DNA of 31,064 nt, from positions 1 through 31,064 of the forward strand of contig JBPCSL010000092.1 of NCBI GenBank assembly GCA_051007175.1. The letters run 5' to 3'. The position numbers and the translations under genes are program-made. Of this stretch, positions 15,270 through 23,451 are shown piece after piece. Under the pieces are notes generated by a model that did not search any database, was not told the DNA's origin, and saw only the letters and a list, made by a program, of their open reading frames with translations. The stretch comes from Mxb001 sp051007175. Its GTDB lineage: Bacteria > Actinomycetota > Actinomycetes > S36-B12. Positions within the stretch are counted from its first letter, which is position 1; the number at the start of each line of letters is the position of its first letter.

Positions 15270-16151
15270 CTACTCCGACAGGAAGCCCAGGACAAGCGCT
15301 TCTGCACGCGCGGGCTCGTCGTGCAGGAGCCAGTGCGTCGCGTCGTCGAAGTACTCCACGCGCACGTCGTCGCAGAGCGCGGCACTCGGCTCGACCATGG
15401 TGTCGCTCAGGGCCACGTCCTTGCGGCCCCACAGGATGAGTGTCGGCACGTGCACCCGCTTGTCCGCGAGCCTTTCCGGACGGCGCCGCAACGACGCTCG
15501 GTACCAGTTGAGCATTCCCGAGGCGGCTCCCGGCTGGGCCCATGCCTCCTGCATCTGGGCGAGATAGGTCTCGTCGAAGGATCCCGGATTGGCCGTGCGC
15601 GCGATCATGCGCGCGAACCTGGCGCGGGTCCGGCGCGAGAAGGCCACCCGCTCCGGGGCCCAGGGAGCCTGGATCGCGAAGATGTACCAGCTCTTACGCG
15701 TCTGGCGCCGATTCGTGCGCACTTCCTTCGCGAAGACACTGGGGTGCGGCACATTGATGACGACGAGTCGCCGAATCGTCTCGGGCGATGTCAGGGCCAT
15801 CCACCACGCGACACCGGCCCCCCAGTCATGCCCCACCACGTCCGCAGTCTCGCGGCCGAGCGCGGAGATGAGCCCAAGTGCATCGGCGGATAGCTCCTCG
15901 ATGCGATACGCGTCGATACCGTCCGGCTTCTCGCTGAGCCCGTAGCCACGCTGATCCGGCACGACGACGCGGAATCCCGCCCGCGCGAGGGCCACGGCCA
16001 CCCCGGACATACCGCGCCAGAACTCGGGGAAGCCGTGAAGAGCGAGGACGAGGGGTCCGTCCTCGGGTCCCGCGAGGGCGCAGTGCAGCCGCACGCAATT
16101 CGTGAGGATGTCGCGATGCTCGAACTCCACGCCCTGGATGACCTCGATCAC
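15270..16151 (-). CDS. Alpha/beta hydrolase, epoxide-hydrolase-like
   Basis: This 293-aa protein has the epoxide hydrolase/haloalkane dehalogenase layout. The oxyanion HGFPEFW begins at His39 and VPDQRGYGLSEKP follows. The nucleophile elbow VGHDWGAGVAWW has Asp109, which separates it from Ser-type esterases. A cap domain (about 135-230) follows, then LWGRKDVAL with the acid (Asp245) and THWLLHDEP with the catalytic His273. The start is GTG at 16151, placed 7 nt after a TAGGGT -10; longer readings extend into the promoter of the divergent secreted-protein gene and look non-coding. Substrate is unknown. It precedes the speDE fusion by 46 bp on the same strand, without evident functional link. 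Confidence 0.88.
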   Translation of the reverse strand: MIEVIQGVEFEHRDILTNCVRLHCALAGPEDGPLVLALHGFPEFWRGMSGVAVALARAGFRVVVPDQRGYGLSEKPDGIDAYRIEELSADALGLISALGRETADVVGHDWGAGVAWWMALTSPETIRRLVVINVPHPSVFAKEVRTNRRQTRKSWYIFAIQAPWAPERVAFSRRTRARFARMIARTANPGSFDETYLAQMQEAWAQPGAASGMLNWYRASLRRRPERLADKRVHVPTLILWGRKDVALSDTMVEPSAALCDDVRVEYFDDATHWLLHDEPARAEALVLGFLSE

Positions 16152-16158
16152 GCGGATG

Positions 16159-16164
16159 ACCCTA
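16159..16164 (-). promoter_or_regulatory. -10 box TAGGGT, leaderless start of the alpha/beta hydrolase
   Basis: On the minus strand TAGGGT is followed by CATCCGC (7 nt) and the GTG start at 16151, matching the other leaderless starts in the window. Confidence 0.45.
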
Positions 16165-16217
16165 GCCCTGACCGGGCGATGACCGGGCGACCCGGCCGAG
16201 GCAGTCCACCGTCGGCC

Positions 16218-16223
16218 TAGCGT
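16218..16223 (+). promoter_or_regulatory. -10 box TAGCGT and leadered promoter of the small secreted protein
   Basis: TAGCGT would start a transcript near 16230. The leader of about 19 nt carries a perfect AAGGAGG (16238-16244) four bases before the ATG at 16249. This gene is therefore a leadered, strong-ribosome-site exception among mostly leaderless neighbours. Confidence 0.45.
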
Positions 16224-16248
16224 CGAGGCAACCGAAGAAGGAGGCCAC

Positions 16249-16698
16249 ATGTCCAGGTCACGCGTCCTCGTGGCGGCTCTCGCCGCAGTAGGGATCACCC
16301 TGTCCCTCGTCGGCATCCCCGCCGCGGCGCAGGCCGCGCCGCAGATCCCAGCGCAGGCATCCGCAGCTCCAGCGGTCAACTGGTCATGGCGGTGGAGCGA
16401 CGGCGGGACGGCGCACCGGCGGGCCTTCTCCCGTGCCGTCTACGGCAGCGCCGTGAACCTGCCCTACCTGGTGATCAGCAACGACTCCTGCGCATCGGGC
16501 GTGCTGCTCAAATTGCAATTCCGCGAGAACGGCAACTACTACACCGAGGACCGCACCTACACCCAGGGATGCAAGACCGCCAAGCTTCACTTCAACCCCT
16601 ACACCGAGTCAGGCCGCTGGGCCCTTGGCGTCTACAAGGAGCGCATCATCATCCCCGCAGTCGCCTACCACTACTTCACGATCGAGTACACGCGCTGA
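16249..16698 (+). CDS. Small secreted protein, 149 aa, unknown function
   Basis: The N-terminus is a Sec signal peptide (MSRSR, a hydrophobic core 6-25 and a likely cleavage after AQA near residue 29). The mature part, about 115 aa, is rich in Tyr, Trp, Asn and Ser with alternating beta-strand-like pattern and exactly two Cys (in NDSCASG and TQGCKTAK), probably forming one disulfide. No catalytic motif is seen; a small beta-sandwich binding or structural protein of the cell envelope is likely. The perfect AAGGAGG ribosome site suggests high expression. It diverges from the alpha/beta hydrolase and precedes tgt by 32 bp. I do not recognise the family. Confidence 0.8.
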   Translation: MSRSRVLVAALAAVGITLSLVGIPAAAQAAPQIPAQASAAPAVNWSWRWSDGGTAHRRAFSRAVYGSAVNLPYLVISNDSCASGVLLKLQFRENGNYYTEDRTYTQGCKTAKLHFNPYTESGRWALGVYKERIIIPAVAYHYFTIEYTR

Positions 16699-16730
16699 GG
16701 CCCGCCCCCCGCCTGTGATGGGATGGCGGG

Positions 16731-17951
16731 GTGCCCGGTGCCGGATTCTCCTTCCGCGTGGGGTCCCGCGCTGCCGGGAGTGCGCGCAGCGGCGTGATCA
16801 CCACCCCCCATGGGGATATCCGGACCCCTGCCTTCGTGCCCGTGGGCACCAAGGCCACCGTCAAGGCCCTCCTGCCGGAATCGGTGAGAGAGCTCGGCGC
16901 CCAGGCAATCCTCGCGAATGCCTATCACCTGCACCTGCAGCCCGGCTCCGACCTCGTCGACGAGGCCGGCGGCCTCTCGGAGTTCATGCACTGGAGTGGC
17001 CCGACGTTCACTGACAGCGGCGGCTTCCAGGTGCTGTCGCTCGGTGCCGGCTTCAAGAAGGTGCTCGCCATGGACGTCGAGGGCCGCCAGGACGATGACG
17101 TGATCGCCGAGGGCAAGGACCGACTCGCCCTCGTCGACGATGACGGGGTCACCTTCCGCTCCCACCTGGACGGTTCGACGCATCGCTTCACACCCGAGGT
17201 CTCGATGCAGGTCCAGCATCGGCTTGGCGCCGATATCATCTTCGCCTTCGACGAGTGCACGACCCTGCTCAATACGCGCGACTACCAGGAGCGCTCCCTG
17301 GAGCGTACGCATGCCTGGGCGCTGCGCTGCCTCGCCGAGCACGCGCGACTCACCGAGGAGCGCCGTCATCGGCCCTACCAGGCGCTGTACGGCGTGGTGC
17401 AGGGCGCGCAGTACGAGGATCTACGCCGGTCGGCCGCCGCGGGGCTCGCGGCACTCGACTTCGACGGCTACGGCATCGGGGGCGCCCTGCAGAAGAGCGA
17501 GCTCGAGACGATCGTCCGCTGGGTGACCGACGAGCTCCCCGACGACCGACCGCGCCATCTCCTCGGCATCGGCGAGCCCGGCGATCTCTTCGCCGGGGTC
17601 GCGGCCGGAGCCGACACCTTCGACTGCGTGTCGCCGTCGCGCGAGGCGCGCAACTGCGCGGCCTACACCGCGGACGGGCGCTTCAACCTCTCCACGAGCG
17701 CCAATCGCCGCGCCTTCGTGCCTATCTCGGAGGACTGCGACTGCTACACGTGTCGCCATTACACGCGCGCCTACCTGCATCACGCGTTCAAGGCCAAGGA
17801 GATGATCGCCTCGACGCTCACCACCATCCACAACATCCGCTTTGTCGTGCGACTGGTGGATCGGATGCGCGATGCGATCGACTCCGGCGACTTCGACGCC
17901 TTCCGGGTGGACTACCTCGGGCGCTACTACGCCTCCGCGCTCAAGGCGTAG
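16731..17951 (+). CDS. tgt: tRNA-guanine transglycosylase (Tgt)
   Basis: The 406-aa enzyme exchanges G34 of GUN-anticodon tRNAs for a queuosine-type base. Motifs include TPAFVPVGTKATVKALLPESV, NAYHLHLQPG, the Asp of TDSGGFQVLSLG, HLDGSTH, FDECT, YGVVQGAQYEDLR, the nucleophile region DTFDCVSPSREARN and the zinc site CDCYTC...AYLHH near 340. Compared with the Zymomonas enzyme, the base-pocket segment GGLAVGE is here GGALQKSE, so residues equivalent to Val233 and Glu235 are changed, as I recall for actinobacterial Tgt proteins. This may reflect a different preferred base (queuine rather than preQ1). The start is GTG at 16731; no better in-frame start lies after the upstream stop. Its 3' end overlaps the convergent transporter gene by 25 bp. 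Confidence 0.93.
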   Translation: MPGAGFSFRVGSRAAGSARSGVITTPHGDIRTPAFVPVGTKATVKALLPESVRELGAQAILANAYHLHLQPGSDLVDEAGGLSEFMHWSGPTFTDSGGFQVLSLGAGFKKVLAMDVEGRQDDDVIAEGKDRLALVDDDGVTFRSHLDGSTHRFTPEVSMQVQHRLGADIIFAFDECTTLLNTRDYQERSLERTHAWALRCLAEHARLTEERRHRPYQALYGVVQGAQYEDLRRSAAAGLAALDFDGYGIGGALQKSELETIVRWVTDELPDDRPRHLLGIGEPGDLFAGVAAGADTFDCVSPSREARNCAAYTADGRFNLSTSANRRAFVPISEDCDCYTCRHYTRAYLHHAFKAKEMIASTLTTIHNIRFVVRLVDRMRDAIDSGDFDAFRVDYLGRYYASALKA

Positions 17952-18607
17952 GTCGGCTCACGGTCCTTGACGAACCTGATCACCGGGTACGTGATCGGGA
18001 GAAGGACGACTTCGAGCAGCGTCTTGTAGACATAGCCCACGGCGACGTACACGAGGAAGTCGGTGCCGGTGATGACGCCGAAGAAGGCGATCGTGCAGAA
18101 CACCACCGTGTCGGCGAGCTCGCCGACGGCCGTCGAGCCGATGAGGCGCAGCCAGAGCGCCTTCTCGTGCGTGCGCTCCTTGATCTTCACGAGCACCCAC
18201 GCGTTGAGGAGCTGTCCCACGAGGTAGCCGCAGATACTCGCCAGGACGATCCGCGGCACGAAGCCGAGGATCGACTCGAAGGCCTCCTGGTTGCCCCAGG
18301 CATCGGCCCCGGGAGATATCTGCACGATCCAGAAGGTGACCGCGGCCAGGATCGACATCGCAAATCCCACGAGGATGGCCCGGCGGGCGGCGGCAAATCC
18401 GTAGACCTCGCTCAGGACGTCGCCGACGATGTAGACCAGCGGGAAGAGGAAGGCGCCACCGTCGGTGATGATGGGCCCGAAGGCGATGAGCTTGACCGCG
18501 CCGACATTGGAGATGAGCAGCAGGCCGACGAAGACCCCGACGATAACGGGATACAGCCCCCTGGTTGAGGCCGCGAACTGCACGGGAGCGGTGTCGGGAC
18601 TGCCCAC
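17927..18607 (-). CDS. YhhQ/VUT-family queuosine precursor transporter
   Basis: This 226-aa membrane protein has about six hydrophobic segments and the family hallmarks. These are SNVGAVKLIAFGPIITDGGAFLFPLVYIVGDVLSEVYGFAAARRAILVGF (34-83), GQLLNAWVLVKIKERTHEKALWLRLIGSTAVGELADTVVFCTIAFFG and the C-terminal YVYKTLLEVVLLPITYPVI. YhhQ proteins import preQ0/preQ1 or queuine. Convergence with tgt, with overlapping ends, forms a compact salvage pair: transporter plus insertion enzyme. The GTG start at 18607 shares one base with the stop of the upstream crotonase gene (TAGTG), so translation may be coupled to that gene on the minus strand. Confidence 0.9.
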   Translation of the reverse strand: MGSPDTAPVQFAASTRGLYPVIVGVFVGLLLISNVGAVKLIAFGPIITDGGAFLFPLVYIVGDVLSEVYGFAAARRAILVGFAMSILAAVTFWIVQISPGADAWGNQEAFESILGFVPRIVLASICGYLVGQLLNAWVLVKIKERTHEKALWLRLIGSTAVGELADTVVFCTIAFFGVITGTDFLVYVAVGYVYKTLLEVVLLPITYPVIRFVKDREPTYALSAEA

Positions 18608-19416
18608 TACTCCCCCAGGAATTCCGGTGTGCGCCGCTCGCGGAAGGCCGCGAGACCCTCGGCGTAGTCGCGGCTGGTCCAGGCCGCACGCCGCAGCGAG
18701 GTGAGCCGCTCGAAGGAGCCGCTGTCAAGCAGTCGGGCGTCGGTGAGGGCGTTGATTTCCGCCTTGATGGCCCGGATGGACAGGGGCGCCAGGCTCGCGA
18801 TGCGCGCGGCCAGCGCGCGCGCCTCGTCATCGAGCGCCTCGGTGTCCTCCACGAGGATGTTGACGGTGCCCGAGAGGTGAGGCGAGTCGGCCGGGACCTG
18901 CTGGGCGGTGAAGAACATCTCCTTGGCCACGTTGAGCGGCACCGCGCCGAGGAACTGCGAGACGCCGTCGGAGTGGTAGGGCACGCCCAGCCGCGCCGGC
19001 GTGATGGCGAAGGTGGCCGAGCGGGTGGCGACGATGAGGTCGCAGGCGAAGGCGAGATTGCAGGCGGCTCCCCAGGCCCCGCCCTCGACAGCGGCGATGA
19101 CAGGGAAGGGGGCGGCGCGGACCGCGCGCACCAGGTGCTCAACCGGCGAGGTCCACGCGAGCGGGTCCTGGCCGTCCGTCGGCAGGTCGTCGATGTCATG
19201 GCCGGCCGACCAGGTGGTGGACCCCGGCTCTGCGCGCAGGATGAGCGCCCGGCATGGCCCGGCGGGTCGGCGAAGCCGCCCCTGTCGGGCGCCCGCCCCC
19301 TCGATAGCCGCGGCCAGCTCGTCGGCGAGCGCGTGACTCAGCGCATTGCGTCGCTCGGAGTGGGCCATGGTGACGATGCGCACCGGACCGTCATCCACGA
19401 CCAGGGTGAGAGGCAC
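18607..19416 (-). CDS. Crotonase family, methylmalonyl-CoA decarboxylase-like (ScpB-type)
   Basis: This 269-aa enzyme belongs to the enoyl-CoA hydratase/isomerase superfamily. Its text follows E. coli methylmalonyl-CoA decarboxylase (YgfG/ScpB) closely: SAGHDIDDLPTDGQDPLAW (70-88), PVIAAVEGGAWGAACNLAFACDLIVA, FAITPARLGVPYHSDGV, AKEMFFTAQQVPA, IRAIKAEINALTDARLLDS, FERLTSLRRAAWTSRDYAEGLAAFRERRTPEFLG. Oxyanion-hole positions are in SAGHDI and EGGAWGA. An extra loop rich in Arg/Gly (about 43-53) is absent from the E. coli protein. It would convert methylmalonyl-CoA to propionyl-CoA. The GTG start at 19416 follows a TAGCAT -10 by 6 nt. A generic enoyl-CoA hydratase is the alternative. Confidence 0.8.
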   Translation of the reverse strand: MPLTLVVDDGPVRIVTMAHSERRNALSHALADELAAAIEGAGARQGRLRRPAGPCRALILRAEPGSTTWSAGHDIDDLPTDGQDPLAWTSPVEHLVRAVRAAPFPVIAAVEGGAWGAACNLAFACDLIVATRSATFAITPARLGVPYHSDGVSQFLGAVPLNVAKEMFFTAQQVPADSPHLSGTVNILVEDTEALDDEARALAARIASLAPLSIRAIKAEINALTDARLLDSGSFERLTSLRRAAWTSRDYAEGLAAFRERRTPEFLGE

Positions 19417-19422
19417 GGCCTC

Positions 19423-19428
19423 ATGCTA
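19423..19428 (-). promoter_or_regulatory. -10 box TAGCAT, leaderless start of the crotonase gene
   Basis: On the minus strand TAGCAT, then GAGGCC (6 nt), then GTG at 19416. The spacer GAGG is too close to act as a normal Shine-Dalgarno. Confidence 0.45.
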
Positions 19429-19468
19429 GGCGGTGGTGGCGAGCACGCCGTGGCAGGCGGGTATCTGC

Positions 19469-20083
19469 CTAGCGGCACTCGGGCGCGGTGGCGAAGGCAT
19501 CGCCCACGTCCCCGTCGGCGGAGCCCACGACCGCGCCCAGGGAGTCCTTCACCACCATGCCCGCGTCGTAGGTCTCCTTGGCGGCGATCGCCGCCTGCAG
19601 CCACTCGACCCCCGCCGACACAGGGTCGCCGGCGCCCTGCGCTGCGCTCACGTGTCCGAGCGCGGTGTCCTTGCTCGCGCTGAGCCGGTCGAGATCCGCC
19701 TGCAGGGCGGTGATCGAGGCAGCAGCCTCGACGTAGTCCAGCGGTACGCCGCCGAGGGCAGTCCCAAGGTCCCGGGCGGCGGCCTCGACTCCGTCGAGCT
19801 GCCCGGGAATCTGCCGCTGGAACTGCTCGCCGACCGACGCGGGGTCCTGCGGGTCGTAGGTGAGCGACGTCGCCATGTCGACCACGCTCGCGAGCAGCGC
19901 GTCTCGGGCCACGCACACCTCACCCGCCCACACGATGATCTCCGGGGTCGGCGTGGGTGTCGGCGTCGTCACCGTGGGCGTCGGCGACGTCATGTCGGCG
20001 ACGGGATCCGATGAGCACGCGACGAGGAGGGCGGCCGCCAGCAGGCCTACGACCACGAGCCCCACGCGCTTCACGGTCGCCAT
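19469..20083 (-). CDS. Putative lipoprotein, 204 aa
   Basis: The N-terminus is a lipoprotein signal: MATVKR, a hydrophobic stretch and the lipobox LVAC with Cys23. A Pro/Thr-rich spacer (about 31-48, repeated PT) follows, then a helical domain of about 155 residues with heptad-like Ala/Leu patterns and a Cys pair (in GEVCVARD and the C-terminal APECR). Such helical secreted lipoproteins are common in actinobacteria and have no assigned function. The start at 20083 is set by the signal peptide, since upstream sequence in this frame does not look coding. It is divergent from the membrane protein gene at 20165; no TAnnnT box sits at the usual distance, so its promoter is unclear. Confidence 0.78.
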   Translation of the reverse strand: MATVKRVGLVVVGLLAAALLVACSSDPVADMTSPTPTVTTPTPTPTPEIIVWAGEVCVARDALLASVVDMATSLTYDPQDPASVGEQFQRQIPGQLDGVEAAARDLGTALGGVPLDYVEAAASITALQADLDRLSASKDTALGHVSAAQGAGDPVSAGVEWLQAAIAAKETYDAGMVVKDSLGAVVGSADGDVGDAFATAPECR

Positions 20084-20152
20084 CGTGGCGGAACGCCGGT
20101 CCGGGTGTCCACCGGACTGCCCGGATCTGCGACGGCAAGGCGATGCCGCCGC

Positions 20153-20158
20153 TAGATT
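20153..20158 (+). promoter_or_regulatory. -10 box TAGATT, leaderless start of the membrane protein gene
   Basis: TAGATT is followed by CACTCC (6 nt) and the GTG at 20165. This supports the GTG as the true start despite the lack of a ribosome site. Confidence 0.5.
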
Positions 20159-20164
20159 CACTCC

Positions 20165-20866
20165 GTGACCGCAGGCGCGAGCGACAAGCCGCACACCACT
20201 GTCTACCCGCCCGATGTGCGGCGAGCCCTCGGCCGGGCATCCCTGTGGGTGGTGCTCGTCGTCATCATCATCGTGTCCATCCAGCTGGCCCTGCCGGACG
20301 TCGTCACGGTCGGCCCGACCTGGCTGGTGCCCTTCATCGAGCTCATCGGGATCCCCATCGTCGGCAGCCTCATGTTCCTCGCCGGCAAGCACCAGCGGCT
20401 GGTGTCGTGGACGATGACGGCGTTCCTCATCCTGCTCGTCCTCGCGAGCGTGATGAATGCCATCCTCCTGCTGCTGAGCCTCCTCGGCGGCTTCACCGAG
20501 CAGGGCGGCCCGCTGCTCTTCGCGGGCTTCGGCGTCCTCATCATCAACGTGCTGAGCTTTGGCCTGGTCTACTGGTGGATCGACGGCGGCGGACCCTACG
20601 CGCGGGCGACGGGCACGGTGACCCACCCCGACTTCCTCTTCCCCCAGCAAGGCATGGAGGGCCAGGAGGACTGGCGCCCCGGTCTCCTCGACTACCTCTT
20701 CACCGCCTACACGAACATCATCGCGTTCAGCCCGACCGACACCATGCCGCTGTCCAAGCGCGTGAAGATCCTCTTCACGGTGCAGTCATCGACCGCGGTG
20801 CTCACCATCGTGGTCACCCTGAGTCGTGCCATCAACCTCATCCCCGGTGGTACGCCGCCGAGCTAG
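20165..20866 (+). CDS. Integral membrane protein, 233 aa, unknown function
   Basis: There are five likely transmembrane segments: about 27-43, 51-70, 81-108, 116-136 and 209-225. An aromatic/acidic extramembrane stretch (about 140-190) contains HPDFLFPQQG and the segment AYTNIIAFSPTDTMPLSKRVKILFTVQSSTAVLTIVVTLSRAINLI. That last segment resembles a conserved end of uncharacterised actinobacterial membrane proteins and loosely the DUF1345 family, whose members also end with a TDTxPL-like turn before the final helix. I assign no function. It is convergent with the sarcosine-oxidase-like gene, 9 bp apart. Confidence 0.75.
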   Translation: MTAGASDKPHTTVYPPDVRRALGRASLWVVLVVIIIVSIQLALPDVVTVGPTWLVPFIELIGIPIVGSLMFLAGKHQRLVSWTMTAFLILLVLASVMNAILLLLSLLGGFTEQGGPLLFAGFGVLIINVLSFGLVYWWIDGGGPYARATGTVTHPDFLFPQQGMEGQEDWRPGLLDYLFTAYTNIIAFSPTDTMPLSKRVKILFTVQSSTAVLTIVVTLSRAINLIPGGTPPS

Positions 20867-20875
20867 GCCGAGGAG

Positions 20876-21982
20876 CTAGGACGGGAGTCGCCAGGCGGCG
20901 GTGTCCTGCTCGCCGCCCATCGCGAGGTCGGCGACCATCTGCCCGATGATGGGGACGAACTTGAAGCCGTGCCCCGAGCAGGGCGAGCAGATGACGACGG
21001 GCCCGCGACGGTCGAGGATGAAGTGATCATCGCGGGTCACGGTGAAGAGGCAGGACACTGCGCTTGCCACGGAGGTATCCGCGCCCGGCAGCCACTCCTC
21101 GGCATAGCTCGCGGCCTCCGCGGTCCGCTCCGGGATGGGGTCCAGGGTGCGCTCCGCGAGGTCCGGCACCGCGAAGCTCGCGTCGAGGCCCACCTTGACG
21201 CCCTCGCCGGGTGACTCCAGCCCGTAGACAACGGCGGAGACCGCGCTGCCGGAGGCGCCGCCATCGCGGTGGTGCACGTAGGACGGGAAGTGAAATCCGG
21301 GGCGGATGGCGAAGTGAACGGGCTGCTGCTCGTCGATCGAGAGCGGGGGCAGAGTGATGCCGAAGTCGGCGAGGCCGTCCACCTGCGGCAGCCAGGCGCC
21401 GGCCGAGACGATGACGGACTCGGCCTCCCAGGACTCGCTGTCGGTCCACACCCGCACCCCGTCGCCGTGCGGCTCGATGCGCTGCGCGGGCGAGGAGAAG
21501 CGCACCACCGCCCCCGCTGCCTCGGCGAGCCGGGTCTGCGCCTCGACGGTGCGATCGGCGAAGACGCGCCCGCCATCCGTTGAGTAGATGACCGCGGTGT
21601 CGAACACCATGCCCGGCCAGCGCTCGTGCGCCTCCGCGGGGCTCATCCGGTCGAAGGACCAGCCGCCCCGCTCCAGCGTCGTCTGGATCTCATCGACCGC
21701 CACCCTCAACCCGTGGTCGAGCTGCCCGGACTGCTCGAGAAGGACCTCGCCGGACTCCGCCTCCAGCTCACGCCACATCGGGATGGCCGCTGCGGCAAGG
21801 CGCGAGTAGAGCGGATCGCGATAGGAGACGCGGAAAATGCGGGTGGCCCCGTGCGAGGAGCCCCAGGCATGGCCGCGCTCGAACCTCTCGAGCAGCACCA
21901 CCTGGCGCCCGGCCCGTGCCAGCCGCCATGCGGCCGACGACCCCATGCCACCGGCGCCGATGACGACGACATCCGTTCGCAT
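20876..21982 (-). CDS. FAD-dependent amine oxidase, monomeric sarcosine oxidase-like
   Basis: The 368-aa flavoprotein has the DAO/MSOX layout. The Rossmann FAD motif GAGGMGSSAAWRLARAG (9-25) leads into LLERFERGHAWGSSHGATRIFR (30-51). SAGAWLP (193-199) follows, then the covalent-flavin region SCLFTVTRDDHFILD with Cys311 and SGHGFKFVP with Lys341. The Cys and GHGFKF motifs correspond to Cys315 and Lys348 of Bacillus monomeric sarcosine oxidase, so bicovalent-type FAD attachment through the Cys and demethylation of sarcosine, N-methyltryptophan or related N-methyl amines are expected. The ATG at 21982 comes 6 nt after a TAGGCT -10. No folate or glycine-cleavage genes are nearby, so the exact substrate is open. 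Confidence 0.88.
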   Translation of the reverse strand: MRTDVVVIGAGGMGSSAAWRLARAGRQVVLLERFERGHAWGSSHGATRIFRVSYRDPLYSRLAAAAIPMWRELEAESGEVLLEQSGQLDHGLRVAVDEIQTTLERGGWSFDRMSPAEAHERWPGMVFDTAVIYSTDGGRVFADRTVEAQTRLAEAAGAVVRFSSPAQRIEPHGDGVRVWTDSESWEAESVIVSAGAWLPQVDGLADFGITLPPLSIDEQQPVHFAIRPGFHFPSYVHHRDGGASGSAVSAVVYGLESPGEGVKVGLDASFAVPDLAERTLDPIPERTAEAASYAEEWLPGADTSVASAVSCLFTVTRDDHFILDRRGPVVICSPCSGHGFKFVPIIGQMVADLAMGGEQDTAAWRLPS

Positions 21983-21988
21983 GCGCCG

Positions 21989-21994
21989 AGCCTA
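21989..21994 (-). promoter_or_regulatory. -10 box TAGGCT, leaderless start of the sarcosine-oxidase-like gene
   Basis: On the minus strand TAGGCT, CGGCGC (6 nt), ATG at 21982. It lies in the 23-bp gap after the DUF2252 gene. Confidence 0.5.
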
Positions 21995-22005
21995 GAGGTC
22001 GCGCG

Positions 22006-23451
22006 TCAGCTGACGGGAAGCTCGGGAGCCCGGCGCATCGCCTCGAGGTACCTCTCGAGCTCGGTGCTCGCCGACCCGCCCGCGAGTCGCCCGTCGGCCA
22101 CGGCCTCCTTGAAGGCGGCGAAGTCCTGCTTCACCAGGTCGGCGTACGCCATGGAGAAGGAGGCGATGGCGTCCTCGAACGAGGCGGACTGGCCCATGTA
22201 GGCGGCCAGCGCGATCGCATCCCCGGAGCGCGCGTGGGCGCGCGCCAGCACGTGCCCGCAGAGCTTGGCGTAGTTGACCAGGTCGTCCGGCTGGAAGGTC
22301 GCGGGATCCGGTGACCACTTCATGTCGCGCAGCTGGCGCACGTAGTACTCGCGGCCGAGCTTGCCCGTCACCCAGCCGAGGAAGGAGTCGCTCGCCGCCT
22401 GGATGAGGCGCTGGCCCTCCACGACGCGCTGCCCTGACTGCGGGTACGCCGACGCGCCGGTGTAAGGCTCCAGCACCGACTTCTGCGCCTGCTTCACCTG
22501 GAGCACGATGATGTCGCTCTCGTCACGCCCCTCGAGGAGCATGACCCACGCCAGCAGCCCGACGCTGCCGACGCCCACGACCTTGTGGCCGAAGTCGACG
22601 ATCTGGTAGCGCTCGAGCAGGGCGCGTCGGTCCGGTGCGAGCGTGTCGAAGTAGCTGTCCATGGCCCCGAGCATGAGGTCCCGCGGCGGGGAGTCGTCGG
22701 GGACGCGGACCAGGACCGGCGGATCGTCGAGGAAGCGACGGTGCCCGTCGACGCTCGCGGTCAGCTTGCTCACCGCGGTCCACATCGTGCGGGCCTGGGC
22801 CTTCTCGAAGCCCTTCTGGACCGCCTTGGTGGAGGCATTCTTCGCGTTGACGGAGGCCCACTTCTCGATGGTGGACGGGTCGACGCGGTCGTACCAGATG
22901 TCGAGCTCGGACATGCCCGCGAACTGGGCCATCGACAGCCGGTACTGCGCGGCCGCCTGGAAGGCGGCGGAGCGCCCGATCGCATCATCGAAGCCGCGAT
23001 CGCGTGCCGCGAGCACGAACGACGCGGTAAGCCGCTTGAGGTCCCACTCGAAGGGACCGGGATTGGTCTCGTCGAAGTCGTTGAGGTCGAAGACCGGCAC
23101 TCGGTCCGGCGCGGCGAAGAGGCCGAAGTTGGACAGGTGCGCGTCCCCGCACAGCTGGACGATGAGCCCGCTGCTCGGCTGCGAGGCGAGATCCGAGGCC
23201 ATGATGATCGCCGTGCCGCGATAGAAGGCGAACTCGCTGGCCCCCATGCGCTCGTGGCGCAGGGGCAGCAGGCCCGGCACCCGACTGGTCTCCTGCTCCT
23301 GCAGGAGAACGACGGGATCCGGCCGATCAGGGCTGGACACCCACTCTCCTTGGCGCTTGCGGGGGACGCGCTTGCGCGCATAGCGGCCGACCGCCGCGCG
23401 CTCGTCGACCGTGAAGTGGGGAACGAAGTGGTGGAGTCCGGGCTCAGTCAC
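22006..23451 (-). CDS. DUF2252 protein, kinase-like fold
   Basis: The 481-aa protein carries the DUF2252 hallmarks: RHERMGASEFAFYRGTA (65-81), LCGDAHLSNFGLFAAPDR, VFDLNDFDETNPGPFEWDLKRL, FGHKVVGVGSVGLLAWVMLLEG and QRVVEGQRLIQAASDSFLGW. GDAHLSNFG and DLNDFDE look like the catalytic-loop and metal-binding elements of aminoglycoside-phosphotransferase-like kinases, but activity is unproven in the family. The GTG start at 23451 overlaps the end of the TgpA-like gene by 8 bp, making it the fourth gene of the moxR operon. No signal peptide or membrane segment is visible, so it is probably cytoplasmic. A role in phosphorylating a small molecule or regulating the operon's products is only inference. 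Confidence 0.88.
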   Translation of the reverse strand: MTEPGLHHFVPHFTVDERAAVGRYARKRVPRKRQGEWVSSPDRPDPVVLLQEQETSRVPGLLPLRHERMGASEFAFYRGTAIIMASDLASQPSSGLIVQLCGDAHLSNFGLFAAPDRVPVFDLNDFDETNPGPFEWDLKRLTASFVLAARDRGFDDAIGRSAAFQAAAQYRLSMAQFAGMSELDIWYDRVDPSTIEKWASVNAKNASTKAVQKGFEKAQARTMWTAVSKLTASVDGHRRFLDDPPVLVRVPDDSPPRDLMLGAMDSYFDTLAPDRRALLERYQIVDFGHKVVGVGSVGLLAWVMLLEGRDESDIIVLQVKQAQKSVLEPYTGASAYPQSGQRVVEGQRLIQAASDSFLGWVTGKLGREYYVRQLRDMKWSPDPATFQPDDLVNYAKLCGHVLARAHARSGDAIALAAYMGQSASFEDAIASFSMAYADLVKQDFAAFKEAVADGRLAGGSASTELERYLEAMRRAPELPVS

